In this document: one piece after another, positions 26,210 to 32,905 of the stretch
Position numbering within the stretch: position 1 is the stretch's first letter
Layout: the number at the start of each line of letters is the position of its first letter
Assembly (NCBI RefSeq): GCF_029227915.1
Contig: NC_079879.1
Span: 558,001-622,000 of the forward strand
Length of the DNA stretch: 64,000 nucleotides
DNA from: Hydractinia symbiolongicarpus
Taxonomy: Eukaryota > Cnidaria > Hydrozoa > Anthoathecata > Hydractiniidae
Direction of reading: 5' to 3'
Program-made: the position numbers and the translations under genes
Notes under the pieces: generated by a model
What the model saw: the letters and a program-made list of their open reading frames with translations, nothing else
Databases searched by the model: none
Told to the model about the DNA's origin: nothing

Positions 26210-26809
26210 ATGGACTACATGAAAGATCCTCACACGGCACTATTCGTCGGTCCCACGGGCTGCGGAAAATCTAAACGCGTAGTAACGCTACTAGAGAGTG
26301 AATACTTTGATCACTTCGATTTCATTGTGATTATATGTCCAACATTAAGATGGAACAAGACATATATGTGTCGAAAATGGTTTTGGAACGACAGATATGT
26401 GATTCTAATTGAGCCCAGAGGTATGTTATATGAATGGATTCAAAAGATGACGGATTTCTGTGCCGGATACAAAACATTATTCCTGATCGACGATATAATC
26501 GCAGATGAGAAACTGGACAAAAAGAGACAACCACTGCTGGAGCTGGCCATCAGTGGTCGGCATCGAAACCACACCATGTGGCTACTCACGCAATCATACA
26601 CCGCGATACCAAAGAACTTACGAAGGCAGGCGAAAATGTTATATGTGTGGTATCCGAAGGACAGGCAAGATCTCGCAACTATTCATGAAGAGAATGATGT
26701 CATTGAATCACGGTCAGATATCCAGAAGGTTAAGGAAAGGCTAAAAGATGGCAAATACACACATTTAGTCATGAGAATGGAACATCCAAGAACTTACATG
26801 ATTTGCTAG
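26210..26809 (+). CDS. ATP: FtsK/HerA-type (A32-like) genome-packaging ATPase
   Basis: 199 residues from ATG at 26210, one base after the capsid stop. Walker A is GPTGCGKS (residues 14-21), Walker B is TLFLIDD (89-95), and a sensor-type stretch is GRHRNHTMWLLTQSY (116-130). These are diagnostic of the A32-like packaging ATPases of Polintons, virophages and large DNA viruses, which pump DNA into preformed capsids. Upstream in-frame ATG (26195) and GTG (26183) codons overlap the capsid gene and are less likely. A strong hairpin follows the stop by ~10 nt. All catalytic residues are present, so the gene appears intact. Confidence 0.95.
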   Translation: MDYMKDPHTALFVGPTGCGKSKRVVTLLESEYFDHFDFIVIICPTLRWNKTYMCRKWFWNDRYVILIEPRGMLYEWIQKMTDFCAGYKTLFLIDDIIADEKLDKKRQPLLELAISGRHRNHTMWLLTQSYTAIPKNLRRQAKMLYVWYPKDRQDLATIHEENDVIESRSDIQKVKERLKDGKYTHLVMRMEHPRTYMIC

Positions 26810-26819
26810 ATTGGACGTT

Positions 26820-26848
26820 TTTTTGTTACAAGAGTCTTGTAACAAAAA
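26820..26848. terminator. Perfect hairpin after the ATPase gene
   Basis: The arm tttttgttacaaga pairs with its exact complement across one central base (14-bp stem). It lies 10 nt past the ATPase stop and belongs to the GTTAC/GTAAC hairpin family seen at other gene ends in this element. The function as a transcript-end signal is inferred. Confidence 0.65.
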
Positions 26849-26849
26849 G

Positions 26850-26991
26850 TAACAGATTTATAGACTCCTATAAGACTATCCTATAATACTCCTATAGGAG
26901 TATTATAAGACTATCTTATAATACTCCTATAGACTACTATAAGACTATCCTATAATACTCCTATAATACTCCTATAGACTACTATAGGACC
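26850..26991. repeat. AT-rich tandem and palindromic repeat cluster
   Basis: About 140 bp made of reshuffled words tataagactatcc, tataatactcc and tatagactac, repeated up to five times. It contains a perfect 26-bp palindrome at 26882-26907 centred on cctatagg. It sits between the ATPase hairpin and the next ATG and is the only such region inside the element. It could be a regulatory region or a replication-related site; neither is shown. Confidence 0.75.
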
Positions 26992-27609
26992 ATGATAGAA
27001 TATATCAATTTCATAATATTAGTACTAATACTAGTAGTAGTACTTAGTTTTTGCTTTTTTTGTGTTAAAAAATACCTATCGCTATTGAAAATGGCTGAAA
27101 CTGCAATTGACAACTTAATTTTTATTCAGGGTCCTACACCCGATGATGGCAAGAGGCAAAAATTGCTCGAGTGTGTGTTAACCGGAAATAGCAAGCTATA
27201 CCTGGGTAAAATGTATACGGACGAGCAAATTCAAAAGCTAAGAGATGATGAGGTGAAGAAACTCTTTAGTATCTATGAAGCTAAACTATCGGGTCAAATG
27301 GTAAAGTCCTTGGGACAATCAATCATCCACATGTATTCCATGGGGGCCTGTACAGTCTTAGGAATAAACAATCAAGATGCATTGAGAGATGACCTGGAGA
27401 ATGACCCCTTCCTAAACTCCGCACTTCAAAGGTTCACATGTGATTTGTATTATAGATTCGGATCATTCTTATCACCAATCAGTGTAGGTCTAATTACAGG
27501 TAGGCATTATATCGCTGGAAGAAATTTAAACGCAAATAATAATATAGATATAGATAATAAAGATGTCAGAGGAACAGACTCCTATTCAGGTGACAACGAA
27601 GAACCCTAA
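26992..27609 (+). CDS. N-terminally anchored conserved Polinton protein (unknown function)
   Basis: A 205-residue protein. Residues ~4-27 form one strongly hydrophobic helix (INFIILVLILVVVLSFCFF), followed by a soluble domain with the conserved run YEAKLSGQMVKSLGQSIIHM (~95-114) and then MGACTVLG and LNSALQRFTCDLYYRFGSFL. I recognise this block from cnidarian Polintons, but no biochemical role is known. A Type III or signal-anchor topology would place the soluble domain on one membrane side; an inner virion membrane or host membrane location is possible. The C-terminus is Asn/Asp-rich and low in complexity. The gene overlaps the next one by 47 bp in another frame, suggesting translational coupling or a shared transcript. 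Confidence 0.85.
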   Translation: MIEYINFIILVLILVVVLSFCFFCVKKYLSLLKMAETAIDNLIFIQGPTPDDGKRQKLLECVLTGNSKLYLGKMYTDEQIQKLRDDEVKKLFSIYEAKLSGQMVKSLGQSIIHMYSMGACTVLGINNQDALRDDLENDPFLNSALQRFTCDLYYRFGSFLSPISVGLITGRHYIAGRNLNANNNIDIDNKDVRGTDSYSGDNEEP

Positions 27610-28027
27610 AAAGGTTGAATCTGGTAAGAGGTTGGCGGAATACAACCGTAAAAAGAGGGAGGAATATAAAAAATGGCTCATGGCACAGAATCAAGCACAG
27701 CCTACGCCTCAAGCACAAACACAGCCTACGCCTCAAGCACAAACACAGCCTACGCCTCAAGCACAAACACAGCCGACGCCTCAAGCACAAACACAGCCCG
27801 AAGATTCAAATGATATTGTAATAGATGTGGATTCTATGACCGAAGGCCCTAAACCAGATGGAGGGCCCATGAACTACACCATAATGGGGGGAGGAGTGAT
27901 AGTACTAGTCTTAATTGGTGCTTATTTCGTGTATAAAAATAAGGACAAAAATATTAAGGTGAAGGGTACCCCACCACCCTCCGATCCTAAAAAAACCGTG
28001 AGAATAAGTAAACTTGAAATGGAATAA
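27563..28027 (+). CDS. Single-pass membrane protein with Pro/Gln repeats
   Basis: A 154-residue protein. A basic N-terminal segment containing NPKKVESGKRLAEYNRKKRE (14-33) is shared with small Polinton proteins I remember from cnidarians. Residues ~45-79 are four copies of an 8-residue PTPQAQTQ unit. A membrane helix (GGGVIVLVLIGAYFVYK, ~109-125) precedes a lysine-rich tail. The function is unknown; a membrane-tethered virion or assembly protein is plausible. The start overlaps the upstream gene by 47 bp. The repeat is encoded by nearly identical 24-bp units, so its copy number is likely to vary. Confidence 0.8.
   Translation: MSEEQTPIQVTTKNPKKVESGKRLAEYNRKKREEYKKWLMAQNQAQPTPQAQTQPTPQAQTQPTPQAQTQPTPQAQTQPEDSNDIVIDVDSMTEGPKPDGGPMNYTIMGGGVIVLVLIGAYFVYKNKDKNIKVKGTPPPSDPKKTVRISKLEME
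27691..27798 (+). repeat. 24-bp coding minisatellite (PTPQAQTQ units)
   Basis: Tandem copies of cctcaagcacaaacacagcc-type units, four full plus partial, differ by one or two bases (cctacg versus ccgacg). They keep frame because the unit is 24 bp. Confidence 0.9.
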
Positions 28028-28031
28028 AGGG

Positions 28032-28049
28032 ATAATATCGCGATATTAT
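28032..28049. terminator. Perfect 18-bp palindrome between two plus-strand genes
   Basis: The arms ataatatcg and cgatattat meet without a loop, 5 nt after the stop at 28027 and 11 nt before the TATATAAACATGG start motif. It could end the upstream transcript or bind a dimeric protein. Confidence 0.45.
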
Positions 28050-28059
28050 AATCTCGAAG

Positions 28060-28072
28060 TATATAAACATGG
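28060..28072 (+). promoter_or_regulatory. TATATAAAC motif touching the start codon (75-aa gene)
   Basis: The exact 13-mer tatataaacatgg contains the ATG of the following gene and is repeated at 28461-28473 before another gene. A TATA-like box this close to ATG recalls late promoters of some DNA viruses that give almost leaderless mRNAs. Confidence 0.55.
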
Positions 28073-28296
28073 ATAAGAAAAGTATAGTCAACGATATTTA
28101 TAAGGCATCGGTCGTATGCGTTTTCGCTGTAGGCTATTCAATGCTCGGGAAAAAGGTATTAAAAATGACACCACCCTCAATTCAGAAGTTTGACCTGGAA
28201 GATACCGGAAAGCTTGTAGCCATAGTCGCCGCAAGTGAAATGTCAAGAGAATATCTGGTTAAGCAGAAAATTATACCCGAAACTATAAATATATAA
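28069..28296 (+). CDS. Small membrane-associated Polinton protein
   Basis: A 75-residue protein. One hydrophobic helix spans ~12-27 (KASVVCVFAVGYSMLG), followed by a basic KKVLKM and a second moderately hydrophobic helix at ~46-58 (GKLVAIVAAS), then YLVKQKIIP near the C-terminus. The pattern is familiar from short proteins in cnidarian Polintons between the capsid block and the coiled-coil gene, but no role is known. The start has the exact tatataaacATGG motif. The stop TAA shares its last base with the next ATG (TAATG), so the following microprotein is probably translated by reinitiation. Confidence 0.75.
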   Translation: MDKKSIVNDIYKASVVCVFAVGYSMLGKKVLKMTPPSIQKFDLEDTGKLVAIVAASEMSREYLVKQKIIPETINI

Positions 28297-28439
28297 TGTT
28301 GCGAATACTGGAATGGTTGGTCTGGGTTTTATGCCAACGCAAGAAAGTTGAGAGGATTTTACCCAAGGTGGAATACATCGATACCGAGGTCATAGACGAC
28401 TCTGATGTCATAGACTCCGAGGCTATCGTATTAAAATAA
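28296..28439 (+). CDS. 47-aa microprotein overlapping the previous stop
   Basis: The ORF begins at the last base of the preceding TAA (TAATG) and encodes 47 residues. The N-terminus is hydrophobic (MLRILEWLVWVLC), then basic (QRKKVERILPK), then an acidic D/E/I-rich tail (IDTEVIDDSDVIDSEAI). That order resembles a small membrane-attached protein. Evidence that it is real is the tight coupling, the lack of any other gene in the 173 bp between its neighbours, and the sharply organised composition. No homologue is known to me. Confidence 0.5.
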   Translation: MLRILEWLVWVLCQRKKVERILPKVEYIDTEVIDDSDVIDSEAIVLK

Positions 28440-28460
28440 CGCCACTAAATTATACCGGAT

Positions 28461-28473
28461 TATATAAACATGG
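28461..28473 (+). promoter_or_regulatory. TATATAAAC motif touching the start codon (141-aa gene)
   Basis: The identical 13-mer to that at 28060-28072, again including the ATG. The match extends over the whole motif while flanks differ, which supports a functional signal. Confidence 0.55.
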
Positions 28474-28895
28474 CTTCAATTGCAATGATGTTGGGAGGTG
28501 CCTTCGCGAACGCTTTGGCCTTCACCGGATCAAGCTACCTCTTTTCAAGTTTATCAAAGGATAGGATAGATAAGGAACGGAAGCGGCATGATCTAGCCAT
28601 AGAACAACTGCAGAAGGCTCAGGTTATATGGCAACGTAAAAGACAGGAGAGGGTTGACTTTATCAATAAGCAGCTCAGACTTGAGAAGAAGGCCGAGGGG
28701 AAATTCACGGAGCTGGATGACGCGATGCGCGAATATAAAAAAGTTTTTGGAGGATCAACTCTCACAGATATTCCGCGCGAACCCGTATTGAGCGACTTTT
28801 ATACACCCAGCAATGGCCAGCATGAACGGGAATTGGCATTTATCGCGCTAAGCATGATCGGCGTCGGAGGTGCCGTGTGGTATTTCGAAAAATAG
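28470..28895 (+). CDS. Helical protein with hydrophobic N- and C-termini
   Basis: A 141-residue protein. The N-terminal ~26 residues are hydrophobic and small-residue rich (MASIAMMLGGAFANALAF). A charged helical middle (~31-95, many K/R/E with leucine spacing, likely coiled coil) follows, then LSDFYTPS and a C-terminal membrane helix (~121-139, ELAFIALSMIGVGGAVWYF). I recognise the layout from cnidarian Polintons; the function is unknown. Two anchors joined by a coiled coil suggest a membrane-bridging or virion protein. The convergent 425-aa gene ends 57 bp away, with a hairpin between them. Confidence 0.82.
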   Translation: MASIAMMLGGAFANALAFTGSSYLFSSLSKDRIDKERKRHDLAIEQLQKAQVIWQRKRQERVDFINKQLRLEKKAEGKFTELDDAMREYKKVFGGSTLTDIPREPVLSDFYTPSNGQHERELAFIALSMIGVGGAVWYFEK

Positions 28896-28912
28896 TACGA
28901 TACCGCGGGTAT

Positions 28913-28937
28913 TATGTTACATGACACATGTAACATA
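28913..28937. terminator. Hairpin between convergent genes
   Basis: Arms tatgttacatg and catgtaacata flank the loop aca. It lies 17 nt past the plus-strand stop and 14 nt past the minus-strand stop, so it could serve both. It belongs to the same GTTAC/GTAAC family. Confidence 0.65.
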
Positions 28938-28951
28938 TATTACAGATTCCA

Positions 28952-30229
28952 CTAACGCTTTGTAACCATGTAGGTGTATATCAGACCTCCGATTCCAACT
29001 ATCAAAGCCCAAAGGTTTTGACTCAACCAACCAACGGCTTCCTTTGCTCTATTTAGGATCCACGATACGATGGATCCAATTATACCAGGTAGTGATGCGG
29101 CTGCGGCACTAGCTAATCTACCCAGGAGAGATCCTAGTGCGCTCAGCTTGTTCTTTATCCATTCCCTCGCACCACCTTCGGTTTTTTCATGATTTTTTGT
29201 ATTACCGGTGGATGACCCCCCACCTCCGGGCGTCAAAGTTTCAACCAAAAGTCCGATAACCATCCCAAATGCCGTTAGTACACTGACAACGGTGATACCC
29301 TGCTCACGGAATAGCGTTCGTATCTTTTCACCCAATGTAGTTTCTTTGTCAAGTACTTTGGTAATCGTCTCCCTGATGCTTTTTATTTGACTGTTAAGTT
29401 TACCTTTGAGAATATCGATAATCTCTTGCCGGCCTTTCAACTCATTTTGCAAACCTTTCAACCTTTCTTTCGCTTCATTTTGTTGTTCCTCGGTCATATT
29501 TGGTGTGTTTTCCATCTCTTCCAACTTGTTTTTTTCTCTGTCAATATGCTGTTCGAGCTGAACCTTTTTTGCAACTTCATCCTGAAGACTTCCTCTTATG
29601 TTTCTCAATGATCTATCCAATCCTAGCAATTCACGCATAGGATATTCAAATAGATCACCGGTCTGGGTTGCTTCATGGTCTACAGATTGTTTGACCAATG
29701 AAATTAAATCTTCCGTACTGTTTACCACATCCCCGGATATAGCTTCTAATTCTACATCACTTGCTGTTGTTATTTTAGATGACGAGGGTAATTCTTCTTG
29801 TATTTTGTTTAGCTTAGCAGCTTGTCGGGCTGTAATCTTACCTTTTGGTATGTCAAAGCCTAAATTACGCAGCCTTCTCTTGCCTAATATATCTGATATA
29901 GTACCGGTGGCCCTTAGTCTTCCATTGTTTGTCAAAGGTTCGTTTTTATCTCTGTAGTATAATTCACCATCCTTAATTTCAAAAAGGTCTGTATGTAGCA
30001 CCTCAGGTTTTGACAGGGATCCTTCAGATAATCTATCATACAACACATCAACCATTTCCCGCAAAACTCTGGTACGTTGAGTGGAGCCTCCTCCGAATGA
30101 TGTCTCCTTTCCATCAGGTGTGTGTATCTGTACCCGTGTGCGTTCCTTCGGTACCAGGGGCGTGGTTTTATCGGCACCCTCATCGGTTTGACCATGTTCA
30201 CCAAACGGATCAATATCAATGTCCGCCAT
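28952..30229 (-). CDS. Coiled-coil protein with three C-terminal membrane segments
   Basis: A 425-residue protein. The N-terminal ~50 residues are acidic and disordered. A globular part (~51-145) contains GDELYYR-like ELYYRDKNEPLT and FDIPKGKITARQAAKL. Residues ~201-295 are a strong coiled coil. A membrane segment at ~311-332 (GITVVSVLTAFGMVIGLLVE) is followed by a Gly/Ser linker, an amphipathic helix (EWIKNKLSALGSLLGRLA), and two hydrophobic segments at ~375-393 and ~403-421. The C-terminal part is one I recognise in many cnidarian Polintons, without known function. A membrane-remodelling or virion membrane role is inferred. Just upstream of the ATG is aaataaataaaata, the AT-rich near-start motif class. 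Confidence 0.88.
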   Translation of the reverse strand: MADIDIDPFGEHGQTDEGADKTTPLVPKERTRVQIHTPDGKETSFGGGSTQRTRVLREMVDVLYDRLSEGSLSKPEVLHTDLFEIKDGELYYRDKNEPLTNNGRLRATGTISDILGKRRLRNLGFDIPKGKITARQAAKLNKIQEELPSSSKITTASDVELEAISGDVVNSTEDLISLVKQSVDHEATQTGDLFEYPMRELLGLDRSLRNIRGSLQDEVAKKVQLEQHIDREKNKLEEMENTPNMTEEQQNEAKERLKGLQNELKGRQEIIDILKGKLNSQIKSIRETITKVLDKETTLGEKIRTLFREQGITVVSVLTAFGMVIGLLVETLTPGGGGSSTGNTKNHEKTEGGAREWIKNKLSALGSLLGRLASAAAASLPGIIGSIVSWILNRAKEAVGWLSQNLWALIVGIGGLIYTYMVTKR

Positions 30230-30273
30230 TATTTTATTTATTTAGAGGATAGTTTTTTCTTAAGATAATAGAA
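30230..30273. promoter_or_regulatory. 44-bp divergent promoter
   Basis: The space between the divergent starts of the 425-aa gene and the 152-aa gene. The plus side carries ttatttagaggatagttttt, closely matched by ttatttagaggaaagttttt upstream of the paralogous gene at 30768. Confidence 0.5.
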
Positions 30274-30732
30274 ATGGCCGAGCATTCTAGTCCTGTGGAA
30301 ATGTTTAAAACAGATTTATCCAATTCCCAACTTGAGGAGCTGGTGAAATTACGAGGTAAGTTCTATGACAGGATAGACAAATACGGCGGACAGATGATTA
30401 TATCGGCGCTTATGGGGGGTATATCCGGAATCGTGGCCGTTACCAGCTCGATAGCGACCGCAGTGGCCATTATTAGAAAAGGCCGCGCAGTTTGGGGTTC
30501 GGGTATGTGTCTATTAAGCTCTGCTTCATGTGTGGTTACCACCAAATATGTTAAGATATATCGGGAGAAACAAAACAAAGTCAGAGCCTCATGTCACGTT
30601 GTACAAAATGCCATCGATGTGTTCGATAAAACGCTACCAAACAGCCTGTACATCTGTAGGGCCGATTTTGAAAGTTTGTGTGAGACATATCACAGACCTC
30701 TTGAGGATCTGGATAAACTAGATAAACCATAG
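30274..30732 (+). CDS. Two-helix membrane protein, first of a tandem pair
   Basis: A 152-residue protein. After a short hydrophilic N-terminus comes the SQLEELVKLRGKFYDRIDKY motif (18-37), then two hydrophobic segments (~41-67 and ~73-90) rich in Gly/Ala/Ser. A basic loop and a C-terminal soluble helix region (IDVFDKTLPNSLYICRADFE) follow. It is related to the next gene: same SQLEEL-x-KL start motif, same two-helix hairpin, same promoter word. This hairpin type is multiplied in cnidarian Polintons I remember. The function is unknown; a pore-like or membrane-structuring role is only a guess from the glycine-rich hairpin. Confidence 0.8.
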   Translation: MAEHSSPVEMFKTDLSNSQLEELVKLRGKFYDRIDKYGGQMIISALMGGISGIVAVTSSIATAVAIIRKGRAVWGSGMCLLSSASCVVTTKYVKIYREKQNKVRASCHVVQNAIDVFDKTLPNSLYICRADFESLCETYHRPLEDLDKLDKP

Positions 30733-30767
30733 GTTATTTAGAGGAAAGTTTTTCTTTGTAATAACTA

Positions 30768-31175
30768 ATGGCAGAGATTTATCCAAAGCTACCCACAGCT
30801 CCCGAGTATTCGAGCGAGCGGGACAAGTTTAATACTAATACCGTGAACTCTCAACTTGAGGAGTTGATAAAATTAAAAAACAAATTCAACACAAAGTATG
30901 AGAAATACAACAAGAAATTACACAGACTTGTGATTCTAAATGCCGGCGCCACGGCCCTAACCATCACTTCCGGCATAGGTTCGGTGGTAACAGGTGCTAC
31001 ACTCATTGGGATACCCGTTTCTGTCGGATTGGGTGCCGTAGCACTGTCGGGATCCATTTTCACAGGTTCTATCACGGCCTTGATTAAAAGATATCAGAGC
31101 AAACTGGACAAAGTCATGAAATTATATGATGTTGCGACGTCTGCCATCGCCGTGTTTCCTTCTCGCGGGCGCTGA
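30768..31175 (+). CDS. Two-helix membrane protein, second of the pair (frame broken)
   Basis: 135 residues are open. SQLEELIKLKNKFNTKYEKY (28-47) precedes two Gly/Ala-rich hydrophobic segments (~54-75, ~76-102) and a basic SALIK/KRYQSKLDKVMKL-like helix, then ATSAIAVF. After that the frame ends in PSRGR and a stop. The family normally continues with a SRALNN-type segment, which is present in another frame from 31163. A one-base deletion near 31158-31162 explains the break. The start context ttatttagaggaaag matches that of the upstream paralogue. The hydrophobic hairpin is complete, so a truncated product could still insert in membranes. Confidence 0.8.
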   Translation: MAEIYPKLPTAPEYSSERDKFNTNTVNSQLEELIKLKNKFNTKYEKYNKKLHRLVILNAGATALTITSGIGSVVTGATLIGIPVSVGLGAVALSGSIFTGSITALIKRYQSKLDKVMKLYDVATSAIAVFPSRGR

Positions 31176-31354
31176 ATAATGATGACATTAGTCACATTGA
31201 ATTTCAAACCCTGTGTGGTATATACTATGAAGCTCTGGACAAAATTACGAAAACCGACAGAAAGATGGAGAGCGAAACGCGCAACCAGTTTGAAAAAAGT
31301 CTAATGGCCGAGGTTCAAAGCCTCAGAAAGACGGTAAATCAGGAACAAGGTTAG
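31163..31354 (+). pseudogene. C-terminal fragment of the second membrane paralogue
   Basis: 63 codons in a frame shifted from the upstream part, starting SRALNNDDISHIEFQTLCG. It corresponds to the soluble helical tail of the family (compare DFESLCETYHRPLEDLDKL in the intact upstream paralogue). The stop is at 31352-31354. Confidence 0.75.
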
Positions 31355-31526
31355 TGATATGCGCATGTACACCACTCACATATTTCGTGTGCTATTTGAA
31401 AAATTGAAAGTAAGGCGCGATCGTCCCGAGCCATAACGACCCTATCTGCCGACCGCCCTGTGCGATCCCCGGCATCATCTTTACCAGATACAGGTAAAGA
31501 TACTTTTTATGTATCGTCCCCCTTTT
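31355..31526. other. Intergenic region between convergent genes
   Basis: 172 bp between the membrane paralogue and the integrase stop. A GC-rich patch at ~31413-31475 (ggcgcgatcgtcccgagcc, ccgaccgccctgtgcgatcc) stands out from the AT-rich surroundings; it encodes nothing obvious. A hairpin follows it. Confidence 0.6.
31477..31501. terminator. Hairpin after the integrase gene
   Basis: Perfect 9-bp arms atctttacc and ggtaaagat flank the loop agataca. It lies 25 nt past the integrase stop and is nearly identical to the hairpin at 22417-22441 after another minus-strand gene. Confidence 0.6.
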
Positions 31527-32510
31527 TCACCAACCTTGCACATAATCAGGAGGTAATTCTGTATCTTCAGGTATTAACATCAATTCCTCTTTTACAAAAG
31601 CCCGTCCGGGTCCATCTTGAACATAGTACATTACACGGTTACCGGGTTGCGCTATTACCTCACGCAATCTATATGTGTTTTTCGACCATATTCTATCGGT
31701 TGCCCGTCTCCGCCCATCATCATGCTCTTCACCAGGTTGTAGTAGATATCTATACAGGCCATCTTTAGGTAATTCTACTTCAGGTGGATAGCTCTCTTGA
31801 TTAACCAAAGGCACCTCTTTCATTATAATAACATCTTTTGGCTTCATATCAATCATCTGCGTCTTTGTATCGTTTAGCCTATCAATCAGTTTATACAGAT
31901 GCTTAACCCATGTAGATGATACCTTTTCCGAATCATTCAGTTCTTGGGCATCTTGTATTTTGAATAAATTTTCGGCAAGTATCTTGTTCAACGCCTCAAC
32001 AAAAGCTGTGTGTGTATGCTTATATTTTGTAGTCGCTCTTTTAATTTCAACCTTATGCTTCTCCAACAGCTTTGATACATCTGCCTTGAATTCTGAACCG
32101 TTATCACATTGGAAAGTTTTCGGATAAGTTAATGGTCCTGCCTTGTAGATGTCCTCAATCATAGCGGCAACCTCTTTGGCTTTCTTGGTCCTCAAAGGTC
32201 GATCTACCTTGTATCTGGAAGCAGCATCGATTCCCGACAAAATGTACTTATATTTATTACCATACAGTATGTCACCGGGCATGTACAATAAATCGAATTG
32301 ATGTAAATCATTAGGGGTGGTAACTTCATAATGTGGTCTTTCAACATGTTTTGGAGCGGGTAAATGTACTTGCCAAAATGCTTGTTTTGATAGCCACTTC
32401 TTAACCTCCTTTGGCCTGAAACCGAATCCTCTTAAGCTCTGAACAGCCTTTTGTCCTTTCCATAAATTTTGAGGTTGATAGTAAGTCTCTTGAAGTTTAG
32501 AGTTTGACAT
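31527..32510 (-). CDS. INT: Retrovirus-type DD35E integrase (rve family)
   Basis: A 327-residue protein. The catalytic core has Asp73 (HQFDLLYMP), Asp136 (FQCDNGSEFK) and Glu172 (HTAFVEALNK). The spacing between the second Asp and Glu is exactly 35 residues, as required for the DD35E fold. It would join element ends to target DNA and create the short target duplication. The N-terminal ~60 residues contain KKWLSKQAFWQVHLP, common to Polinton integrases of this group, but no HHCC zinc motif. The C-terminal part (RIWSKNTYRLREV, then GPGRAFVKEELMLIP) is an SH3-like DNA-binding tail. I see no chromodomain. The start is preceded by cataaataaaac. The gene is intact. Confidence 0.97.
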   Translation of the reverse strand: MSNSKLQETYYQPQNLWKGQKAVQSLRGFGFRPKEVKKWLSKQAFWQVHLPAPKHVERPHYEVTTPNDLHQFDLLYMPGDILYGNKYKYILSGIDAASRYKVDRPLRTKKAKEVAAMIEDIYKAGPLTYPKTFQCDNGSEFKADVSKLLEKHKVEIKRATTKYKHTHTAFVEALNKILAENLFKIQDAQELNDSEKVSSTWVKHLYKLIDRLNDTKTQMIDMKPKDVIIMKEVPLVNQESYPPEVELPKDGLYRYLLQPGEEHDDGRRRATDRIWSKNTYRLREVIAQPGNRVMYYVQDGPGRAFVKEELMLIPEDTELPPDYVQGW

Positions 32511-32597
32511 GTTTTATTTATGCACACCTTTATTTATCTCCTTTTTGTTATGATGTGTTACGATAAAAGTGCTTAAAGTTTTTTATATTATATTAAT
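32511..32597. promoter_or_regulatory. Divergent promoter of integrase and SAP-like gene
   Basis: 87 bp. The minus side ends in cataaataaaac before the integrase ATG. The plus side has acgataaaagtgcttaaag (32560-32578), a shortened form of the acgatttataaa...cttaaag promoter found before RING and polB. Confidence 0.5.
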
Positions 32598-32867
32598 ATG
32601 TCAGACATGGATACCACACCAGATTACAAATTGATGAAACTGAGAGAGTTGCGAGAGGTTGCTAAATCCCGTGGAATTAAGTATATCGTGGGGATGAGAA
32701 AGGCTAAATTGATTGAGGTGATTGAGAAGAATGATCTCGACCCATCCTACACCATCGATCTGGATACCAAGAAGGAATGGTATGGATACTGTTCAAGGTG
32801 GAGGTCGAAAAACAGGGAGGCATATCTAAAAGCTCAAAAACTTTATAACGACAAAAGATCCAAGTGA
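32598..32867 (+). CDS. SAP-like DNA-binding small protein
   Basis: An 89-residue basic protein. Residues ~11-43 (KLMKLRELREVAKSRGIKY, then VGMRKAKLIEVIEK) match the helix-turn-helix pattern of SAP/Rho-N type domains, which bind DNA, often AT-rich. The C-terminal half is Lys/Arg/Tyr-rich (YCSRWRSKNREAYLKAQ). A role in DNA binding, packaging or replication support is inferred. It is the first of three consecutive genes with this module; the other two are the RING protein and PolB. A GTTAC/GTAAC hairpin follows its stop. Confidence 0.75.
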   Translation: MSDMDTTPDYKLMKLRELREVAKSRGIKYIVGMRKAKLIEVIEKNDLDPSYTIDLDTKKEWYGYCSRWRSKNREAYLKAQKLYNDKRSK

Positions 32868-32881
32868 TTGAACAACCCTTT

Positions 32882-32905
32882 TTTGTTACTCAGACGAGTA
32901 ACAAA
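32882..32905. terminator. Hairpin after the SAP-like gene
   Basis: Arms tttgttactc and gagtaacaaa flank the loop agac, 14 nt past the stop. It is repeated as part of a larger duplication at 33672-33695. Confidence 0.65.

Noticed and set aside
29208-30252. Plus-strand ORFs of 60-119 codons opposite the 425-aa gene
   Set aside because: They are antisense shadows of a clear coiled-coil coding region.
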